From Glandiceps talaboti (taxonomy: Eukaryota; Hemichordata; Enteropneusta; Spengelidae), in the NCBI RefSeq assembly GCF_964340395.1, contig NC_135554.1, positions 17,823,092 to 17,850,591 on the forward strand: 27,500 nucleotides of DNA, given 5' to 3'. The translations under genes and the position numbers were made by a program. Under the pieces are notes generated by a model, which saw only the letters and a program-made list of their open reading frames with translations, did no database searches and was not told where the DNA came from. Shown here piece after piece: positions 26,401 to 27,500 of this stretch; position 1 is the first letter of the stretch; the number at the start of each line of letters is the position of its first letter.

Positions 26401-27500
26401 ATGATGTAGCACAATAAGTCATCCATTTTGGGTTATATAATACAGCAAAACCTATCCAGTAGAGAATAACCCCATGAGAATAAAGAAAACATGATAAACA
26501 ACTGAAGACCTTTTATCTTCATAATTCTTTCAGTGCACTCATGATAAGCATTCCGGATAATTCTCTAATGTTTCTGAATTCTGATACCATAACAAGGTAA
26601 TCTATTTGATTTTTGTGATGGCCTACGTGAAATGTCAACCAAAGTAGTAGCACGAAATGTACTTGAATATTCCACGGAAGTTTGATCAACAAAACCGAGC
26701 CGAACAGCTTAGGGGCAATACTTGCTAATCTCCCCAATCTATCATCTGTCAAGAAGCCCTGACGAAATAGCAAAAAGGTCTTATGAAAGCCTCTGACAGA
26801 CATTACCGACACAGGTTCTTGGTATTTGATAAGGCATGGACGGAAACAAGGTCGCCTTAGGGAGAAGACTACCTGATCATCTATTTCTCAAAGCAGAAAC
26901 TAGGGGATTGCAGGGGATGGACTTCTGTCTTGTAACTGTACGCCTAAGTGATTCATACATATGACAAGGACTGGAATCGATTAATGGAAAACAAGGACAG
27001 CCTTTTAAATAAATTTCAGTAAATATGAACTTAATGTGAGTACAAATTGAAGCCTTAAAACCAAATATTCAGTAACTTCTCCTTGACTTAAGTCTAAACG
27101 TTCACTTTGGTATGTGCTCGTTATGCAGTGCACTTAATGGTTTATATGTACATATAGGTTTGCTGCCATGGTAACCTTCTGTCCTTCTGACCTTATAACT
27201 ATCATCGTATGTTTTGGAGGACCGACTGTCTCCGGTTGCGGTTTTTAATCAACGTGCACCACTCGTCTACATGCTATCGTCGTACTATTGAACGTCCATC
27301 AAAACGTGAATCCATGCTTTAAAAAGTACAGACGTCACTATATATGCTTTTAAAGACACAAAGGCTCGCTATTGGCATGATAAAAATGAATTCATTTTTT
27401 ATAATGGTCCAGTATGAAACAGAGACGCATTAAATTTTAATATAGCATTATCTGTGTCTGTGTTATTATTCTAAGAAGAGGATCATTTTGGCTATTATAT
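26401..27500. other. Gene-free right end
   Basis: No supported gene. A minus-strand frame at 26519-26812 (97 codons, with a hydrophobic stretch) resembles no known family and has no convincing splice context. Confidence 0.45.

Noticed and set aside
26519-26812. 97-codon minus-strand frame with a hydrophobic stretch, considered as the P4HTM membrane-anchor exon
   Set aside because: The sequence does not resemble the P4HTM anchor region and no phase-compatible donor was seen; kept only as a weak lead.

Overview
The window reads as AT-rich nuclear DNA of an animal. Exons are small (35 to 305 bp), carry GT-AG junctions, and are separated by introns full of simple repeats. No bacterial-type gene, operon or rRNA/tRNA gene was seen. 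The one gene I recognise is P4HTM, the ER transmembrane prolyl 4-hydroxylase. Its domain order matches vertebrate P4HTM, but the microsatellite load and dispersed repeats look like a marine invertebrate (an invertebrate deuterostome or lophotrochozoan). That placement is inference.

Layout. 1-4110 lies beyond the 3' end of the gene. It holds a nest of dispersed repeats: two inverted copies of repeat A, two direct copies of repeat B and a 287-bp MITE with long terminal inverted repeats. Probable 3'UTR follows from about 3700. 4111-15907 on the minus strand is the P4HTM gene, assembled here as ten coding exons whose phases all agree and which give 418 residues. The exons carry, in order, the VGH...PLLFEIPNFL lead-in, two EF-hand loops, and the 2-oxoglutarate/Fe(II) dioxygenase fold with its HxD...H iron ligands and cofactor lysine. 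The protein ends in KEEL, an ER-retrieval signal. The N-terminal cytoplasmic and membrane-anchor part is not securely located; a candidate upstream exon sits at 17251-17301, possibly extending to an ATG at 17481. The introns hold a 43-bp tandem satellite with higher-order structure, two long TA arrays, a tetra/pentanucleotide compound array and triplet arrays.

17482-27500 is either 5' flank or the first intron. No gene could be supported there. It contains a third copy of repeat A, a possible terminal-inverted-repeat element at 18594-19314, several compound microsatellites and otherwise featureless AT-rich sequence.

No novel multi-gene system is evident. The points most worth checking are the completed P4HTM model with its KEEL end, the introns that cut or abut the EF-hand loops (including a 35-nt microexon), the higher-order 43-bp satellite with inverted outlier, and the 287-bp MITE.
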